From positions 16,173,282-16,237,281 of the forward strand of contig OX439039.1 in assembly GCA_949317995.1 (NCBI GenBank): DNA of 64,000 bases, given 5' to 3'. Position 1 is the stretch's first letter; each line of letters begins with the position of its first letter. The translations under genes were made by a program, and so were the position numbers. Below are positions 23,180-34,511 of this stretch, piece after piece. Source of the DNA: Acholoe squamosa. Taxonomy: Eukaryota; Annelida; Polychaeta; Phyllodocida; Polynoidae. The notes beneath the pieces are model-generated. The model had not been told where the DNA came from and did no database searches. It saw only the letters and a program-made list of their open reading frames with translations.

Positions 23180-23790
23180 GTCAACCTGTGTGAAGTGGCT
23201 CACACATGTCGCTAGATGGAACACGACGTCGCTATAGCACAAGATCACCAGGAATAGCAATGGTGGTGATCACATGGCCTCACCTCAGATGGCAAGGATG
23301 GTGATCACTCAGACTCACCAGGGATGGCGACGCCGGTGACCACTCACCTCGCTAGACGAAACACGCACCTCGTCATAGCACATGTTCACCAGGGATGGCG
23401 AGGATCATGATCACTCATCCTCATTAGGGATGGCGACATGAGTGATCACTCATCCTCACCAGGGATGGCGACATGAGTGATCACTCACTTGGCTAGATGA
23501 GACGCACACCACGTCATAATGCACATTCACCACGGATGGCAAAGATTGTGATCAGTCACCTCGCTGGATAAAACGAGTACCTCGTGATAGCACAGGTTCA
23601 CCACAGATGGTGAGGATCTTGATCACCCACACTCACCAGGGATGGCGACACGAGTGATCACTCACCTCGCTAGATGAAACGCACACCATGCCATAGAGCA
23701 TGTTCACCACGGTTGGCGAGGATCGTGATGACTCACACTCACCAGGGATGGCAAGGCGGTTGATCACTCACCTTGTTAGATGAAAAGCTC
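23180..23790 (+). repeat. Left satellite-like array of copy A
   Basis: About five diverged units of roughly 107 bp. Each contains CTCGCTAGATGAAACGCAC, a GTTCACCANGGATGGCGAGG block and a GTGATCACTCACCTCG block built on the palindrome GTGATCAC. CpG words are still common. Unit boundaries are approximate. Confidence 0.8.
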
Positions 23791-23991
23791 ATGATCATCG
23801 ACATTGGTAATCATGCAGCCTCACATCTGCCAGATCAAAGTATGTTTTGCCAGAGAAAGTATTGCCATATATATCTTCCCTCTAACCACAGACAAGGTGT
23901 TCATGTTGATATTTCCCTATGTATTTTTCCTGTAACCAGAGAAAAGGTGTTTATGGATAGTTGCTTTCATTTTAGAGATACCTCTATCTAA
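23773..23991 (+). other. 72-codon open frame in the core of copy A
   Basis: The frame begins MLDEKLMIIDIGNHAA and is present with few changes in copy B (56994-57212, minus strand). No domain is recognisable. Conservation is expected anyway between two recent copies, so coding is unproven. There is no start-context or promoter evidence. Confidence 0.12.
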
Positions 23992-24149
23992 ATTCAATTG
24001 ATATTCTTTCTATATAATCTTGTTTGATTCAACTCTGAAGTATTACATGGAAATCAGTGTGAAACAAAGCACATTTGATATGTATAGGACTTATACTTCA
24101 TGCCCACACTTCCTAGATAGGCTACATGTTGAACAGTGGTGCTGTCTCA

Positions 24150-24750
24150 ACAACTTTGGCAATGGTGGTGATAAGTTGCCACTGTGAGTGAGAGTGAGTG
24201 ACGGATGATGCAATCCTCAGAGAGCATTGACTTGGAGTGACACAAATTCACGCATTGAGTGAGACAAAGGCTGGCAATGGTGGTGATAAGTTGCCATTCT
24301 GAGTGAGAGTGAGTGACAGATGATGCAATCCTTAGAGATCATTGAACTGGAGTGACACAAGTTCACGCATTGAGTGAGACCAATGTTGGCAATGGTAGTG
24401 ATAAGTCGCCATTTTGTGTGAGAGTTGATGCCAGTGGCACGGGAGTGGTACATAATCACACAGTGAGTCAGATCCATGTTGGCGATGCTTGTGATAAGCC
24501 GCCATTCTGAGTGAGAGTTGACAGGCAGTGGCACATACTCACGCAGTGAGTTAGATCCATGTTGGTGATGGTGGTGATAAGTCACCATGCTTTGTGAGGG
24601 ATGACAAGGGGTGGCACATACTCACACAGTGAGTGAGATCATGTTGGTGACTGTTGTGATAAATTGTCATGCCATGTGAGACTGACACACAGTGGCGAAA
24701 GATGACGCAGTGAGTTATCACTCAGAAAGGAGTCACCATTGATGACCAAT
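24150..24750 (+). repeat. Right satellite-like array of copy A
   Basis: About six units, shrinking from about 120 to 80 bp. Each begins near TTGGCAATGGTGGTGATAAG, followed by TGCCATTCTGAGTGAGAG and a CACGCATTGAGTGAGA-type block. This array is unrelated in sequence to the left one. Confidence 0.8.
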
Positions 24751-25333
24751 CATGGCGACAGATAACGACAATTTGCTGGGTTCTCTTTCCTCTGTAACCA
24801 TGTATGTACTCTATATATAGACTAATGCCCTGACCTCAGGCCACTCATAAAGGTCAATGGGCCTTACTATATATAAAGCAAGGTGTTGAGGAGGCTATGT
24901 ATCTTCAACCACACATTGAAGGTAATGGAACCCACTTTCTGTACAATTATGATATTTGTAGGTATATTTGACCACATTTAACAATATGATTCATTTTCAT
25001 GACAATTGACCATGTGTGCGCCCTTGTAACCAGGTGGGATCCCCTATAATTTTACTGTAGCCCTATGCTCATTTAAACAGTAGAGTACAAACCATACTAT
25101 GGGAGAGGTAAGACTGGGCACTATTTAGCAATTTAGTATTGGTGCCTGGCCTGTATGACTGGGTGCTATGACTTCATAGTGGTCTGTATGAAGCCAGAAG
25201 TTGAATACATAGCAGGGCCTATTTTGAGGTCTGTACTGTAGATCACTATGTAGTCATTGCTATGGAGCCATTTCATACACCTCCCACTACGATCTGTGGG
25301 TATCCTGTCATGGACACTATTGAAACAAGGTCC

Positions 25334-25661
25334 TGTGGAAGGAAGGCACTGGATCCTCTCTCTTTGTAGTTTTATTACTTCACTATCTATATATATGTCT
25401 TTCTAATATCATTACCTCACCTGGTCAACTGGCTCTCTGGTAAATAGGAGAAATTTGAAGCTCAGTGACTGTCAATATTGCACTTCTGGCTTCCCTGGGG
25501 AGGAGACAGGTAGTGTGTAGGTAACAATGAAGGACTCAAGGCCACTCAGGAACATTCTGTTCCCCCAAAGCTGTGTTGGGTGATCTAAGGCTATATTTGA
25601 GGGTGGACATCCTACAAGATGTAAGAAATCTACTGGATTTAATGCATTCCACTGTTAATCT
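25334..25661. other. Spacer between the two inverted GTTTCAATAG elements
   Basis: About 330 bp of unassigned sequence. It forms the loop of the larger palindrome made by copies 1 and 2. Confidence 0.6.
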
Positions 25662-26658
25662 GGATCGTGTTTCAATAGTTTCCACGACTGGACACCCTCA
25701 AATCGTAGTGGGAGGTGTCAGAAATGACTCCATACCAGTGACTACATAGTGAGCTACAGTTCAGGCCTCAAAATAGGAGCTGCTCTTTATTCAACTGCTA
25801 GCTCAATACACACCACTATGAAGTCATAGCACCCAGTCGTAGGAGCCACTTTAGGCTACATAGTGACTAGTCATACCTCCCTCATGATCTAGTTTGCACT
25901 CATGTGTTCAAATGAGCATGGGCCTGCAGTAACTATATATAATTGATCCCACCTAGTTACAGGATGGCACACATGTTCAATTCTCATGAATACGGATCAT
26001 AGCATTAAAAAGGTGCAGTGGTCATGATTCTGCATACTGTTTATTTTTCATAGGAGCCCATATATGTGTAACATACAATACAGTTAATTGCATAATAAAT
26101 GCATAGGCTAGATGAAACATGAATAGATGTTATGATCCCACAGTCTCTCAGGGATCCTTGAGAACAGAGATATACATAGAAATTAATCTTTTATGTTGTG
26201 TTAAGAAGCTAAATTTCCCCGAATACATTTTCATGACATTTGGTGGTAAAATGTAATCTTGAAATGATTATTGAAAATGTAGCATGCTACATATAGTAAG
26301 GATCATCGACCTCTATGAGTGGCCTAGGGTCAAGACCTTTTGGATCTTTAGTCTAAATGTAGAGAGTACTTTATTGTTACAAATAAAAGAGCACAGACTG
26401 GGTACATTTGAGTAAAGGAGTGCAGAGGGCAACAGCTAAGACTACCCGCTAATTATTCACATAGAGGGCTGTCATACCAGGACCCCTTATTAAGTCACTG
26501 CTGTGGTGGCTATTTAGTCAGCAGGCAGTACGATCACCCAGTAAACTAGCCAGCTATTTAGCCACTATGGCCAAAGTCCTAAGATCACCTGGTAAGATTT
26601 GGCCCTTCTCAAGTCGTAGGGTCCTGAACCTGTCGTAGAATCTATTGAAACAAGGTCC
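25662..26658. mobile_element. GTTTCAATAG-family inverted-repeat element, copy 2
   Basis: The ends are GGATCGTGTTTCAATAG (25662) and the inverse of GGACCTTGTTTCAATAG (ending at 26658). The interior is the inverted counterpart of copy 1, for example the blocks around ATGAAGTCATAGCACCCAGT and AAGATTTGGCCCTTCTCAAG. At 997 bp it is somewhat longer than copy 1 without its insertion. No open frame of note. Confidence 0.75.
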
Positions 26659-27749
26659 AGAACTACAATACCCTATACTATCAAAATCACTTTGGAATGT
26701 GAATTCATAAGAGAAATAAGAGTTCGCATCCATGATATCTGAAAGAATTTATATAAAAGTCCAACATTTGTTAAATTCTAAGTCAAATTAGGATTCCTAG
26801 GATGTAAGACCAATTAGTACTACTTCAGGCAATAATGGAGGTTATTATAAGCGGCACAAATTGGTTTACTTAAGCTACCTTTTAATCAGACTAACAAAAG
26901 TATTACTTGTAAATAGAAAACAGTAGAATGGATACTTTTTTTACAATCATTTTAAAGCATAATTTCTTCTCCTTTTCAGTTTCTTCCACAATTCAAAGCT
27001 GCCCACCATCCCTAATTAGATCTGTTTTATCCTTGCCTTGTTGGTTCTAAATATCCCATGCTGTATTCAGTTTCCCAGCATCTAAACCAAACCTCTTGTC
27101 TATAAAACCTCTAATATATATGTATATGTCCCTGCAGCTCAATGCTTACATGTTGATTGGAAGGCAGTGAGTGCCTCCTTGCTTTTAGAAGCCAAACTGT
27201 GCACCCCAGAGCTGTGGTCAGGACTTTCACCTACTGTAATGATAAAGTCTATTTCCGCTATATCCTAACCCCTGCTGTAATCTTGTCATATCGCAGTGTC
27301 ATCGGTTAGAAAAGGGAGGGGGTAGGTCACCAGGGGGATAATATATATGTAGATATCAGTATGATGGAAAGGTGGCACATGTTATTTATTGCTATAATTG
27401 ATGATCTAGTGCCAGGACAATATAGTATATCTTTTGATATCAATATGAATATCAGAATGTTTTCAATGGGTGGGGGGGTGGTGGGGGCCAAAGACATCTA
27501 AGGAATGCATGAACAGAACTGTAATCATGTGGAGGGGGTTGACCCCCTACAGAGATACTAATTCGAAAAAAAGTACAATAAAGGTTTTATAAATCCAGCG
27601 ATAAGACAGGATCTGGTTCCAAATGATATAAACCATGCTCCCTGCCAGGGCTCACGGCAGCCCTGCATGGAGTAAGCCTTCCTGACAATGCTGACAGAAG
27701 GAACATAATGCTACAAGCAATTTCCAGAACCCCTAAGAGTTTCTGCATG
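26659..27749. other. Unassigned DNA
   Basis: Contains a short G-rich stretch near 27468-27487. No gene or defined repeat found. Confidence 0.5.
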
Positions 27750-27925
27750 TCACTCAAGCTCTGTTGGGCTCAGTTTTTCCGTAACACAGGATATTCACTC
27801 AACTAAGGCAGCATCAAGCGGATTGTAGCTGATAGGGATCCTTGGGGCTAGTAGCAGCATGGGAATGGGGGTTGGTCCACATGTGGTTGATCCACATGTG
27901 GTTGATCAACATGTGGTCTGCTAGG
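27750..27925 (+). repeat. Dispersed repeat family C, diverged copy 3
   Basis: Weaker match to 16590-16920 and 19025-19375. Shared pieces include CAACTAAGGC...CATCAAG, GTAGCTGATAG, CTTG..GGGCTAGTA and the following G-rich segment. It ends in a local triplication of CACATGTGGTTGAT. Confidence 0.5.
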
Positions 27926-28117
27926 CATTTACATGTTAATAACCTCAAGATGTTCTGTTTCTTTTTAAAACTATTGAAAAAGATTCATTTGGTGTGGCAT
28001 TCTGCTATCTTTACCACACAAGTCAGGTTAGATGTTTATATATGGACTGTATCACTTATTATTTTCGGGGAACTGAGCATTTCGATTGAAAACTGTATTT
28101 GTTTACAGCATGTCTTG

Positions 28118-28157
28118 TTCAGTAAAATAAAATCATAAATTGAATTGAATTGTATTG
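28118..28157 (+). repeat. LINE-type 3' tail
   Basis: AAAATAAAATCATAAATTG followed by repeated TTGAA units resembles the simple-repeat tail of the LINE at 14402. No upstream ORF was recognised. Confidence 0.4.
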
Positions 28158-28513
28158 ACAGCAGTGCTAACTAAATCTGCCAAAAGAATTATATCAAATT
28201 GAGTATCCACCCATATCATGGCAAATCCTCAGGGATCAGTATTGGGTCCTGTGCTTTTTTAATATATATGAACTCCTTGGCTAGGGCAGTTATTTCCAAT
28301 ATCACATTATATGCTGATGACGCAGTGGTAACAACAGTTATCTAACTATCTGGGCCTCAACAGTGCTTTTTTGCTCATAACCCCAGTTCCTTATCCAGCC
28401 ATAACGCACTCTGAGACCTTTTCTTTGTCTTCAAGATGCTGCTGGTTTCAATCCGGACATGTTATTAAATATACAAAGTCAACTCCTCCATACATTTCCT
28501 GTTAAAACCGTTT

Positions 28514-28587
28514 AGGTTCAACGGGGAATTGATCCCCGGCTGCTGGGGCAGGAGGCGAGCTCGCTGTCCACTATACCAAGCTGACCG
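28514..28587 (-). repeat. tRNA-like sequence (SINE head or tRNA pseudogene)
   Basis: On the minus strand it has an A-box-like CTTGGTATAGTGGACAGCGAG-type region and a B-box-like GGGATCAATTCCC. The anticodon arm does not fold cleanly, so a functional tRNA is unlikely. A tRNA-derived SINE or pseudogene is preferred. Confidence 0.5.
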
Positions 28588-28744
28588 GTGATAGAAGCCG
28601 ATACACATGGAAGATATCCAAAAGTTGTCCGACATACCTAAAGTTTACAGAGCTCGTTAGCATAGATTTCAATGGAGCCTGGTGGAGTTATTAACAGAGA
28701 AACATCCTTACATATCCTATATGAACATACCATGCCTAATTTCT

Positions 28745-28964
28745 CCATTTTGTTCGAAATAAATAAGAATCCATTGATTTTCCACATCGATACGAGTCGT
28801 GACCCGCCCCGTCCGGCCATTCCTTACTCGACGCATAGCTGACCTAGTTCTTACATCCGGGCACCTCCCCACTTCGTCAACAAGACGAAATGGCTGTGTA
28901 CCGGCTGTGTGCGTTGGATCGTTATGGAAAATCAATGGATTCTTATTTATTTTGAAGAAAATGG
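28745..28964. repeat. Foldback with arms of about 42 bp and a GC-rich loop
   Basis: The arms at 28745-28786 and 28923-28964 share, inverted, AATAAGAATCCATTGATTTT plus flanking CCATTTT and AAATGG. The loop of about 136 bp is CpG-rich (CGAGTCGTGACCCGCCCCG), unlike the surroundings. It could be a snapback element. Confidence 0.8.
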
Positions 28965-29214
28965 AGACAAAATGTATGCGAACACCAACTAGAGATCATA
29001 TATTTGGCGGTGTTAGAAGTACAGGACTTGACATTATTGGATTATACCCAAAAATGAGTGTAAAGGTGGAGCTATGTCTGACAGAGTGACAACATGGCCA
29101 CGACGGCTTGGCAAACCTTGCGGATCAGATGCACTTACAAAATTTCTTCTCCTACATTAAATACAGGGTTATAAGGTAAGAAATTAATACAAAATGGAGA
29201 AATATGTTTGATAA

Positions 29215-29320
29215 ACGCTTTATTGTATGTTATGGGATCACACTCGTGGGTTTATGGGTTAATAATCCATTATTAACCCATAAACCCACTCGTGAGTTCT
29301 CATAACATACATTAAAACGC
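29215..29320. repeat. Near-perfect palindrome with a tiny loop
   Basis: The arms centre near 29268, with inverted blocks GGGTTAATAAT, GGGTTTATGG, CACTCGTG and GTATGTTATG. The arms total about 50 bp each and the loop is only a few bases, so the region could extrude a cruciform. Confidence 0.85.
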
Positions 29321-30135
29321 TAAATAACCCAGCTAGTATGGGGCATACACTACGCATAATGTGTCAATGGTGTGTCAATAACTCCCTTACTATCAATGAG
29401 AAAAGAACAAAATGGATGGTTTTTAATCCCCCTAAAAATGAAAATAGTCAATTTACCTTAAATAATGTTGCAATAGAGTGTGTTCTGTTCTTAGAGCCCT
29501 TAGGATGGTTTACCTTGTATAATTAGAAGAGAACCCTGCAATGACAACTAAACAAATACAGGTTCAAAGCAATTGTACAGATCTTGATGTACGGCGAGAT
29601 CAACACCTTCTCTCGTATGCCTTTATTTTATCAAAAAATGAGCTCTATGTCGATTATAGTAATATTGCAACAAGATATCATCAAGGGAAAATAATACTTC
29701 ATCCGCATACACTAAAACCAAATGTCATAAGAAGTGATTACTATAGAGCCATTTCTCACTGGAACTAACTAAAACCAGAATACACACTCATTGAAGATCT
29801 ATTTAAGTTTAAATCTAGTATTAAATCAGAATAGCCTGACTGCTTCATGTAACTGTGATTAATTAGATCTGTATTTTCACTACTCACCACTCATCCCATC
29901 TCATTAGCATCATATGGTTGTCTTTTGAAGAATGTACTAGTGTGCTAGTAATGGCCCAGACTGATAATTAATATCAGGTTTGTTAATAAGACCGTTATTG
30001 TTAATAAACCATCTTGTACAAACTAGGCACTGTTAGGGGGCCTAGCATAAGCACTGCAACGTGCAGGAGCTAGGATTAAGCATTTACATTATATTTTATA
30101 TATTCTGTAATTGTCTTTTGACTTAATAAACAACA

Positions 30136-30636
30136 TTAAAGACAGACTCAAATACTCCACATCAAGTATGTGGAGCCTATGGGACATCTAGACTGGAGAG
30201 AAGAGAGGGTAGGGGCAAGACAGGAAACCTGTGTGATCACAGAGGATTACTACAGAGGGATTTAAACTACATCATCTGACTAATGAAACCCTACAGATAT
30301 GAACATCACTACAAAGCCTCCTAAAGGCTCTGCCAATTAACAGTCTTCTTGGACGATTCTTGCATAATTGGACATGTATATAATTATTCAGTAGGGGTGT
30401 TTCTGATAGTCATGCAAGTAAATATCAGTCTAAGGATCACAAGTTGATTTTAAAAAATGACAGTTCTCATGCTTTGCCACCATCATTCAGCTAAAGAGTG
30501 GAAAATACTGTTCTTTTATGTTTTTATTTTATGTTGTGGTGTGGCAACACCCTGACCTTTCAGAGAAATGTGAATTTGGTTTCCCAAATGTAATAAAATC
30601 ATGATGTTTAGCCTGAAACATTGAAAAAAAAGCTTG
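30136..30636. other. Unassigned DNA
   Basis: No supportable gene or repeat found. Confidence 0.45.
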
Positions 30637-32246
30637 CTTCAGCATAAGTCACATTTACTCAAGGACCCCAAATAGTCTACATTTGACATTCCTTTAATAT
30701 CTTTAATACTCCCAATCTTAAGGGTCCATAGGGGGGCTGAATTCCCAGAAATACTTTGCAGCTACTAATATTATTCTCTCTTCTGTGTGAAAATTTCTGA
30801 TTTTGGACAGAGTTTTCATGACTAATGCTGCAAGAACTTTATACCATACCATACAATATCTACTGTACTTATTCATATATTATATGTCTTACATCAACTA
30901 TTGGGAGATGTTCCAAAATTACCAACAACAATGGCTTGTCTAACTGACCAGTGTGCAAAACACATGGTGTATTCCTAACTTTCTGCAGCATTAATCACAA
31001 AAACGCAGCATTAGTCACATTTATTGCTAGTCAATAAGTATTTCTTTTGGAGTCTTCCCAAACATTATGCCAACACTTTATTTTGAGTGAGAATGATAGA
31101 ATTGGTGTTCCTCTGCCTTTGAGTACATTTGTGATTTTTCTCATTTCACAACCTTCTATCCCCTCAAAATAGAGTTTTGTGTGCATAACATGCTACCCAT
31201 GACTCCTTGTCATAATTCCTTTGTGCCAAATTGGATAGAGCATTGTGTATGTCTTCATCCACAATCTATGGTTCAACACGGTAAAAGGTATGCCTGCGCA
31301 CCCCCTTGCGGGTGTACCTTTTACCGTGTTGATCTACATCTATGTACTAGGAGTTAACGTGACTAATGCTGCACTGATAAGTGAAATTTCTTCTAGAGAT
31401 ATCAATTCTATGCTTTCACTGCTTTCACTGCATAGACTGTTCTAGGCCAATATTTTAGCTACTATCAAGACTAAAGATTATTCCATCACCTCCCATGGTT
31501 TACAATCTTTGTAGAAACTTTATTAACGTGACTAATGCTGCACTATGATGTTATTGAGGGAAAAAATATTTTTCCTCTTAACAATCTCTTCATATTTCAA
31601 CATACAATGACCCTACCACATATGTATCCCATCATAAGGTTATTGAGCTAGTTAAAGAAAAAAGTAATTTAAGGCATTTTTGCATATTCTGTTAGATTTT
31701 TGTCTAATTTTAATTTTTCCAATGTGATTGCCTTGGTAGACTATAACCTCCATTAAGAGGGTAGTTCAGTACCACTCAGCCTGTATTGTACACATTGAGA
31801 TAGTTTTAAAGTAGATAGGATTATGTTTTGATATCAAATGGACTGAATGTGTAAAGTGATATCTTGCAGCATTAGTCACGTTTACTCAACTTCTTTTTTT
31901 ACTTTTAGCAGAATGTGCAGTGCAAAAATGGGACCATGTGTGCGTAAACTGTTATATAAGTATAAAGATAGATATGTTCAAGGTGTGGTACAGCCATTTT
32001 CATCATATCCAGGGTATTTTTTTAGGAAGGTAAGCTAACAATTGTGATATTGATTAGAAATTTAAGATTTTTTGGAAATATGCAAATTTTCATCGGCCCG
32101 TAATTCTGAAAAGGAAGGACTTATATTGATGAAACTTAAGACCTAATCAAACATACTGGGGCTACCGGGAATTGAGTTTTAGGGTCACTGTGATGTTTTT
32201 CTTATGTATTAGCAATTTTGTAATAATAAACTTGACTAATGCTGCA
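30637..32246. repeat. Region punctuated by the motif TGACTAATGCTGCA (M3)
   Basis: Plus-strand copies lie near 30819, 31354, 31523 and 32229. Inverted copies (TGCAGCATTAGTCA) lie near 30637 (diverged), 30983 (one change), 31005 and 31865. The best copies extend to TTAACGTGACTAATGCTGCA. The background between copies is unrelated AT-rich sequence. It probably marks a non-autonomous transposon, but I did not find its ends. Confidence 0.85.
31274..31331. repeat. Perfect 17-bp stem hairpin
   Basis: CAACACGGTAAAAGGTA (31274-31290) is repeated inverted at 31315-31331, with a loop of 24 nt that is GC-rich and itself partly self-complementary (TGCGCA/TTGCGG). It lies within the M3 region. It could be a structured terminator-like element, a transposon end pair or a tiny foldback. 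Confidence 0.9.
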
Positions 32247-33247
32247 TGAAAAGAATTGGTTCTGTTTGACCATGTACAAAAACTGCATGCTTGGGACAGA
32301 GCCAGTCCACGGAGTCCCAACATTTTTCAGCATTTTTAAAGTTATATTGATGTTTTCTTGGGTTTTGTTATTGTCAGGCCTATATTGTACACTTTTTCCT
32401 GTCTCTGACCCAGGACCTGTCCCTTCTTGATCAATGGAGAGCCATGTGCTTCTGATTGCAGAACCTTGTCGTAATTATATGAAAATTGCCCATGTAGCAA
32501 CATTGGTAGACGATAGTCCCCTGCAAATGAAAACAAAGCCCGCCCACAATCAATTTAGGGTTGAGGTAGTGTGTTATTTCATCATAGGTGGCTGTCCCTG
32601 GAGTGGAATCAATTCATTTCATATGATCTTCACCAATTCATGGTTTAATTCATGATAGGCACTGTTGAATCATCCAGGCATCCTCATAAAATCGAGGAGA
32701 ACCACCGTTTATTTTTGACAACTTTTATTTCAACACTTCCTATATATATATTCTCAGTTTCTATCAGACCACGCAAAGCCTCAAAACGCACTCCATTCTG
32801 CCATCTCTCTATCCCCGATTCCCCTTCTCCTGCAACCTGCACCCTCCAACAGACTTGGTCCCCCAAAGATATTCACCCACCACCAATCCCACAAAATGTG
32901 ACCCACCACTCATATCTCTTCCCTGCCATTAGCACCTCACAATAACCCCTCTCCTATGTATAGTCGGCATTTGGCATATTGGCAGCAGACTGGCAGTTAT
33001 AACGATATATAGGTAGTTATAATGATATATATAAACACCAGGGACATGGTTAGGTGTTGGTTTGTATGAACACTGCAATGTACATTGAAGGATTTTGGTG
33101 AGAAAGGCTACCTGGAAATAAGTTATGCTGACTTGATGTGACTAAGCTATTTTTTGCTCAATGGACTTCTTCCTACCAGTGAACACAGGAGGTGTACACA
33201 GTATTTGTGCTGAACACTTTTCCATCTATAAATTAAGACAAATAGGT

Positions 33248-33250
<3 letters not shown>
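32247..33250. other. Unassigned DNA
   Basis: Includes a pyrimidine-rich stretch near 32780-32950. An open frame there (32652-32945) has no recognisable domain and looks like low-complexity sequence. Confidence 0.45.

Positions 33251-33298
<48 letters not shown>
33251..33298. repeat. (TA)n microsatellite, left of the 33299 element
   Basis: A pure AT/TA array of about 48 bp. The terminal repeat of the element begins immediately after it. Confidence 0.95.
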
Positions 33299-33300
<2 letters not shown>

Positions 33301-33480
33301 GTCAATCCACTGAAGGTGGGCACTTGTCCATGGTAGAGGGTCATTTTTAAAAACTAAGAATTCGATCATGAAACTTAATTTTATTGATAGCCCTATACCT
33401 TGGCTCTTAGGAAAGGATCATTTAAGTCACTAACTCCCAAGCGGTCAGTTTTTATTACAAATATTCAAAATTATGAAAAT

Positions 33481-34207
33481 GTAATGGGCGTGAGCAAAAT
33501 GAATTCTTCTCTACATCACAGAAATATTTGTCAGAACTACATGATTTTCAGTTAGGATATTTGAAAAAAGGTCCCAAAGACTTACAATGAAGTAAATAGG
33601 AAAAAAGATGGATATTGACACTACATAAGGAAATAATATGAATGTAATGGGCGTGAGCTTAATGGGCGTGAGCGAAACAACTTTCCCAGGCTTCAGACAG
33701 CAACTCAGCAATATAACCTCACCCAGAATTAATCTAGGCAATAAAAATAATCTAAGAATACTTATAGGATGCATTTGGAATGCATCAAGCCTGCCAACAT
33801 GCTTGCAGTGCATTTTACTCACGCCCATTACGCTCACGCCCATTACGCTGACGCCCATTACATCTGTCAGTTAACCCCTCTTTTTGGCATAACCAAGGCC
33901 TGTAGAGACTCCAGTCTTTTTTTTAAAATGACTTATTAACAATAGATCTTCAAGTTAAGCTGGTTGAAAGAAAGAAAACTTTGATAGTATTTGTCCTGGA
34001 TGCAGAAATCTGAATGTAATAGGCGTGAGCAAAATGGACTTGAAAATACTTGAATATGTACTGCACAGTCATGCCTGCAAGTAGACCCTAAGTTTCTGTA
34101 CCAGAAAATCCCCTATGATGACCCTAATCTTGGTTGGAAATAAGGTGATTGAGGGTAGTGTTTTAGTAGGCCTACCAGTGTACTTTCATTTTGCTCACGC
34201 CTTTTAC
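33481..34207. repeat. Eight copies of the 15-bp motif GTAATGGGCGTGAGC
   Basis: Plus-strand copies start at 33481, 33644, 33659 and 34016. Inverted copies (GCTCACGCCCATTAC) start at 33817, 33832, 33847 and 34193. Two adjacent pairs or triplets are separated by exactly one motif length. Only one or two bases differ in most copies, in otherwise AT-rich sequence. Confidence 0.9.
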
Positions 34208-34477
34208 AGCACCTGTATTTGGTTATAGAAATGAACAGGGGAAAAGGAATGCCAACCAGAGTACCTCCAAACAACATGAAAATGTTAGATGGGACCCCCC
34301 ACTAAGGAATAGATAAAATTATATTGGTCTGTTGCTGTTTGGCTTGATGGTATAGACCCTGGGATGAGGTGGAAATTGAATAAAAAGGCAATTTTTGGCC
34401 ATTTTTGAACTTTGGGCCACCATATCTAAAAAAAATAGCAGGCCGACATATGTAAACTTGCCCTTCTTTTGAAGCCC

Positions 34478-34511
34478 AAGGTGTTTTGTTTCAAATGAAA
34501 CAAAACACCTT
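34478..34511. repeat. Perfect palindrome with 16-bp arms
   Basis: AAGGTGTTTTGTTTCA and its inverse are separated by two bases, inside element M2 close to its right end. Confidence 0.95.

Larger units (their letters stand above)
23156..24780 (+). mobile_element. Non-autonomous element CCCAGC-1, copy A (two repeat arrays around a core)
   Basis: Both ends carry the 16-bp terminal inverted repeat CCCAGCAAATTGTCGT. It is flanked by TT on each side (23154-23155 and 24781-24782), consistent with a 2-bp target duplication. A left array of about 107-bp units fills about 23180-23790. A unique core spans about 23790-24150. A right array of about 80-120-bp units spans about 24150-24750. There is no transposase. 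A second copy in inverted orientation lies at 56205-57935 with one additional left-array unit. Copy A sits inside another element (22889-25333), so it is the younger insertion. The superfamily is unknown: a 2-bp duplication fits CACTA-like enzymes, but the terminus does not start with CAC. Confidence 0.85.
22889..25333. mobile_element. GTTTCAATAG-family inverted-repeat element, copy 1 (with nested insertion)
   Basis: Terminal inverted repeats run inward from CTTGTTTCAATAGTGTCTA (22892) and its inverse ending at 25333. Both continue into similar (T)ACGACAGG / (C)ATGACAGG. The element is split by a 1625-bp nested element at 23156-24780; without it the length is about 0.82 kb. It contains several CTAYGACT-like and ACTACATAGTGA-like words but no coding frame. 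Most of its length is repeated, inverted, in copy 2 at 25662-26658. No target duplication could be identified with confidence. Confidence 0.75.
28345..29335. other. Foreign segment inserted in the LINE relic
   Basis: This lies between two parts of one RT domain. It contains a tRNA-like sequence (28514-28587), a foldback (28745-28964) and a palindrome (29215-29320). Several insertions may be stacked. No single pair of terminal repeats was resolved. Confidence 0.5.
28200..30135 (+). pseudogene. LINE relic: RT fragment, insertion, C-terminal fragment and 3' UTR
   Basis: Conceptual translation at 28218-28335 gives PQGSVLGPVLF, YMNSL and ITLYADDAVVTT (catalytic YADD). About 1 kb of foreign sequence follows. 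From about 29340 the RT resumes with RIMCQWCVNNSLTINEKRTKWMVF, then skips a large segment and ends with DQHLLSYAFILSKN, HTLKPNVIRSDYYRAISHWN, a typical ORF2 C-terminus. The 3' UTR near 30035-30130 (GGGCCTAGCATAAGCACTG, TTAATAAAC) matches the relic at 7988-8165. It has several frame breaks, a deletion and an insertion. Confidence 0.75.

Noticed and set aside
24217..24588. His-rich minus-strand frame (YHHHHQHGS repeats)
   Set aside because: It is a translation of the right satellite array of CCCAGC-1, not a gene.
23180..24750. CRISPR-like array
   Set aside because: Repeats are long and diverged, lack unique spacers of constant length, and lie inside an inverted-repeat element in a eukaryotic context.
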